Positions 13,540 to 16,328 of a DNA stretch of 16,328 nucleotides are shown one piece after another; position 1 is the stretch's first letter, and each line of letters starts with the position of its first letter. Origin of the DNA: JAAXTT01 sp964530215 (GTDB lineage Bacteria > Bacillota > Desulfotomaculia > Desulfotomaculales > Desulfocucumaceae). The position numbers and the translations under genes were made by a program. Under the pieces are notes generated by a model. It was not told the DNA's origin. It saw nothing but the letters and a program-made list of their open reading frames with translations, and did not search any database. The stretch covers positions 1 to 16,328 of the forward strand of contig CAZHAJ010000027.1 of NCBI GenBank assembly GCA_964530215.1. Reading direction: 5' to 3'.

Positions 13540-14653
13540 ATGTTTTTGTATTCAGAAATGGAAAAAGAGATTTCGTTAATAGAAAAACGCATTAGTGATT
13601 TGAGGGTTTCTCTTTGACCTCAGCAATAAAGAAGAACAGATTAAACTTTTAGAGAAAAAAATGTCTGCCGAGGGATTTTGGGATAATCAGACGGAATCCC
13701 AAAAAGTTACTCAGGAGTTGTCGGTGCTTAAAGATAAAGTGGCTTCCTATAAGTCCCTGCACAATAAGAAAGAGGACATCAGGGTGTTGTTGGAATTGGG
13801 GCAGGAGGAAGATGATCAGGATTTGATTGTCGAAATTCAGAGGGAGATTAAAGAACTTGTATCTCAGCTTGAGGATATTGAGTTAGAGGTACTTTTAAGC
13901 AGTCCTCATGACAGTAACAATGCCATTATAGCGTTGCATGCAGGGGCCGGCGGAACCGAGTCGCAAGATTGGGTAGAAATGCTTATGCGAATGTATATGC
14001 GCTGGGCAGAACAGCACAACTATAAAGCCACGGTGATAGATTTATTACCGGGTGACGACGCAGGGGTGAAAAGCGCAACCATTGAAATTGCGGGACTGAA
14101 TGCATATGGGTATCTTCGTCCGGAAAAGGGGGTTCATCGTTTGGTGAGAATCTCTCCATATGATGCTGCCGGACGTCGTCACACCTCCTTTGCTTCAGTG
14201 GATGTTTTACCGGAAGTTCAGGATGATTTTGAATTGGATATTAAGCAGGAAGATCTTAAAATCGATACCTACAGAGCAGGTGGTGCAGGGGGGCAGCATG
14301 TTAACAAAACCGACTCTGCGGTAAGGATAACTCATTTGCCCACCGGTATCGTGGTGCAGTGCCAAAGCGAAAGGTCACAGATTTCTAACCGGAATACCGC
14401 TATGAAACTACTGATGGCTAAAATGCTGGATTTGGAAATAAAAAAGAAAGAGATGGAGCTTTCAGCTATCCGAGGAGAACAAATGGATATTGCTTGGGGA
14501 AGTCAAATTCGCTCTTATGTACTCCATCCTTACAGTTTGGTTAAAGACCACCGTACCGGACTGGAAGTGGGTAATGTGGCCGCTGTTATGGACGGTGCAA
14601 TAGATCCTTTTATTAAGGCTTATTTAAAGGAAAACGCCAGAAAAAATAATTAA
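13540..14653 (+). CDS. prfB: Peptide chain release factor 2, with +1 programmed frameshift
   Basis: RF2 releases finished peptides at UAA and UGA stops. Translation starts at ATG 13540 (GTGAGG just upstream), reads 25 codons ending RVSL, meets in-frame TGA at 13615-13617, and resumes after a +1 shift at GAC 13616 (DLSNKEEQIKLL). The joined product is 370 residues, normal for RF2. The catalytic GGQ is at 250-252 within RAGGAGGQHVNKTDSAVR, and the stop-codon recognition tripeptide at 205-207 reads SPY instead of the usual SPF. The shift autoregulates RF2: low RF2 leaves UGA unread and favours the shift. The gene is downstream of secA with 39 bp between. Confidence 0.95.
13603..13618 (+). promoter_or_regulatory. 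RF2 programmed +1 frameshift site
   Basis: The slippery sequence CTT-TGA-C (13612-13618) is preceded by AGGGTT-TCT in the position where the classical site has the Shine-Dalgarno-like AGGGGG followed by three bases. The spacing is kept but only AGGG of the stimulator remains, so the anti-Shine-Dalgarno pairing should be weaker. Confidence 0.9.
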
Positions 14654-14656
14654 CAT

Positions 14657-14703
14657 TTTAACAATAAAGTTATTCACAGGATGTGGGTAACTTTACTGTT
14701 AAA
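14657..14703 (+). terminator. 47-nt near-perfect palindrome after prfB, possible terminator
   Basis: Arms 14657-14678 and 14682-14703 form a 22-bp stem with one A-C mismatch (14664/14696) and two G-U pairs around a GGA loop. No T-tract follows directly; one appears about 28 bp later (14732-14739). The left arm contains TTATTCACA (14670-14678), a full match to the DnaA-box consensus, and the right arm carries TTACCCACA in reverse. Termination of prfB is the simplest role. Confidence 0.55.
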
Positions 14704-14837
14704 TGACACTTCATATATCCCAAGAGCAGGGTCTTTTTTTTGTCTAAATAAAGGAAAAAATATAAAACATCAAGAAATAGTAATCAAATGAATGTTAGCA
14801 TTTTCAGTTATGGGAAATGATACTAAAGGGTGACGTC

Positions 14838-15719
14838 ATGACCGCATTTCTGAGAATATTTATTGACATTTTGGGATTAACCTTGGGAGCTTTTTTAACT
14901 GCCCTGGGGCTTGATCTCTTTCTTATTCCGGCTAAAGTAACTGCAGGCGGCGTCAGTGGCTTGGCCACTGTGCTGCACTATGTAATAAATGTGCCGGTTG
15001 GTTTGACGATGCTGGTTTTAAATGTCCCTCTTTTTTTAATGGGCATTTACCGGTTAGGGTCAAGATTTGGTTTTCGTTCGCTCTACGGAACGCTGGTTTT
15101 GTCGTTATTTATTGACGGAATGGCGCCTTATGTGCCGGTTGTGACCACAGACCCGCTACTGTCCAGCCTTTATGGAGGGGTATTGGTGGGTCTTGGTTTG
15201 GGCTTGGTTTTTAGAAGCCGTGGAACAACCGGCGGTACAGATTTGGGTGCCGCCATTATTCGTACCTACACCGGAGCCAATGTGGGACAGATTCTTTTTT
15301 TAATGGACGGTGCAGTAGTTTTACTGACTGGCATTGCCTTTAAATCTTGGGAGTTGGCGCTTTATTCGCTGATTACGATTTTTGTTTCGGCTTGGCTTAT
15401 TGATTTGGTTCAGGAAGGTATCAGTTATGCAAAGGCTTTTTTTATTATTTCCGACAAATCTGCTGCTATGACCAAGGCGGTGCTATGTGAGCTGGAGAGA
15501 GGTACCACTTTGCTTCGGGGTAGCGGTGCATATTCCGGTCAAGACAAGGATGTTTTGCTGGTGGTGGTAAATAGATCAGAGGTTTCCAGATTAAAGGATT
15601 TGGTCCATAGTGTTGATAAGCAGGCTTTTGTTATTCAGACCAATGTCCATGAGGTGTTGGGTGAAGGATTTAAACCATTATCGCATCAAGATGTCGGCAA
15701 AAAATGTAAAAATAATTAG
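14838..15719 (+). CDS. YitT family membrane protein (DUF161-DUF2179)
   Basis: The 293-residue protein has five or six membrane segments in residues 5-195 with the YitT-type motifs AKVTAGGVSGLATVL, RSRGTTGGTDLGAAII and WLIDLVQEG. A cytosolic C-terminal DUF2179 domain follows (ELERGTTLLRGSGAYSGQDKDVLLVVVNRSE). It is a probable inner-membrane transporter-like protein; substrate unknown. ATG 14838 has AAAGGG 7 nt upstream and is preferred over ATG 14817, which would add seven non-family residues (MILKGDV) that overlap the ribosome site. The transketolase gene starts 26 bp after its stop, suggesting one transcript, but I know of no functional link. Confidence 0.9.
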   Translation: MTAFLRIFIDILGLTLGAFLTALGLDLFLIPAKVTAGGVSGLATVLHYVINVPVGLTMLVLNVPLFLMGIYRLGSRFGFRSLYGTLVLSLFIDGMAPYVPVVTTDPLLSSLYGGVLVGLGLGLVFRSRGTTGGTDLGAAIIRTYTGANVGQILFLMDGAVVLLTGIAFKSWELALYSLITIFVSAWLIDLVQEGISYAKAFFIISDKSAAMTKAVLCELERGTTLLRGSGAYSGQDKDVLLVVVNRSEVSRLKDLVHSVDKQAFVIQTNVHEVLGEGFKPLSHQDVGKKCKNN

Positions 15720-15745
15720 ATAAATTAAAACGGAGGTTGTAGTAG

Positions 15746-16328
15746 ATGGAGAGTAATCTTATTTCCAGGGCTTATGAAATCAGAAAAGATATTATCAGCA
15801 TGCTGGGTGGCTGTGGTTCAGGTCATCCCGGGGGTTCGTTGTCTGCCGCCGACATTGTAACGGCATTATATTTTAAAGTAATGAAGGTTGATCCCAAAGA
15901 TCCTTACAACCCTAACCGTGATCGCTTTATTCTTTCTAAGGGTCACGCTGCACCTGTGTTATATGCTGCTTTAGCCCAAAGGGGATTTTTCCCAAGGGAA
16001 GAATTATCCACTCTGCGAAGGCTGGGAAGTCGCTTGCAAGGTCACCCGGACATGAAAAAACTGCCGGGAGTCGAAATGTCTACAGGCTCCTTGGGACAAG
16101 GCCTTTCAGCAGCCAGTGGTATGGCTTTGGCGGGAAAGATGGATAAGTTGGATTATCGGGTCTATGTCTTGCTGGGCGACGGTGAAATACAGGAAGGGCA
16201 AATATGGGAGGCTGCCATGTCTTCTGCCCATTACAAATTGGACAATCTCACCGCATTTCTGGACCATAACGGCATGCAGATTGACGGTCCCACCGAGGAA
16301 GTCATGTCTCCGGAACCGCGGGAGGACA
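15746..16328 (+). CDS. Transketolase, N-terminal (thiamine diphosphate) subunit, cut by window edge
   Basis: The open frame runs from ATG 15746 to the window end without a stop, giving 194 residues. GGAGG lies 9 nt upstream. It shows the thiamine-diphosphate half of transketolase: SGHPGGSLSAADIVTALYF, SKGHAAPVLYAAL, STGSLGQGLSAASGMAL, then the cofactor motif GDGEIQEGQIWEAAM and DHNGMQIDG. Transketolase moves two-carbon units in the non-oxidative pentose phosphate pathway. The short start without an N-terminal extension resembles the split transketolases of Clostridia and archaea, whose C-terminal subunit is a separate downstream gene. Whether it is split here cannot be seen. Confidence 0.93.
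   Translation, partial: MESNLISRAYEIRKDIISMLGGCGSGHPGGSLSAADIVTALYFKVMKVDPKDPYNPNRDRFILSKGHAAPVLYAALAQRGFFPREELSTLRRLGSRLQGHPDMKKLPGVEMSTGSLGQGLSAASGMALAGKMDKLDYRVYVLLGDGEIQEGQIWEAAMSSAHYKLDNLTAFLDHNGMQIDGPTEEVMSPEPRED

Noticed and set aside
13334..13540. Plus-strand 68-codon frame inside the end of secA
   Set aside because: It overlaps the conserved zinc-binding tail of secA in another frame and has no independent support.

Overview
The window looks like chromosomal DNA of an endospore-forming, low-to-mid GC Firmicute, most likely a Clostridia member near Desulfotomaculum/Peptococcaceae. The basis is the gene set (DUF4330, a YlmC/YmxH-type PRC-barrel protein, long-form HPF next to secA and prfB, YitT, split transketolase), frequent TTG and GTG starts with strong GGAGG-type ribosome sites, and AT-rich intergenic DNA full of 7-bp repeats. 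The genus is an inference. No phage, transposase, CRISPR array, tRNA or rRNA is visible.

Layout. A perfect 7-bp tandem repeat and a degenerate 7-bp repeat lie at the left edge, beyond the end of a leftward DUF4330 membrane-anchored protein gene. Everything else points right. An envelope and nucleotide-sugar block follows: fabZ (fatty acid elongation), a TagO/WecA-like lipid-linked GlcNAc-1-P (or related) transferase, galU (UDP-glucose) and a galE-like epimerase. Then come a PRC-barrel protein and metK, which has a clear promoter and a short leader with a terminator and a possible 19-codon leader peptide. After a repeat-rich gap there is an unknown small membrane protein, a membrane GAF-GGDEF protein with degenerate active-site motifs, and comFC, overlapping by 4 bp. 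A cluster of DnaA-box-like sites precedes a cold-shock gene with a clean terminator. Next are hpf (ribosome hibernation), a second repeat-rich gap, secA (protein export), prfB with its +1 programmed frameshift, a YitT-family membrane protein, and the start of a transketolase N-terminal subunit cut by the window edge.

The genes are mostly housekeeping, in many short transcription units, and I see no clear new multi-gene system. The interest lies between the genes. A dispersed 7-bp repeat family (HCAGAAK) clusters behind gene ends, usually in the orientation of the upstream gene. Two copies of a conserved hairpin terminator each sit next to such a cluster. The metK leader matches no SAM riboswitch I know, and four DnaA-box-like 9-mers lie head to tail upstream of csp. 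Several translation starts are corrected here from ribosome-site spacing (fabZ TTG 906, PRC-barrel ATG 4719, metK ATG 5110, csp GTG 9818, hpf ATG 10119, yitT ATG 14838).
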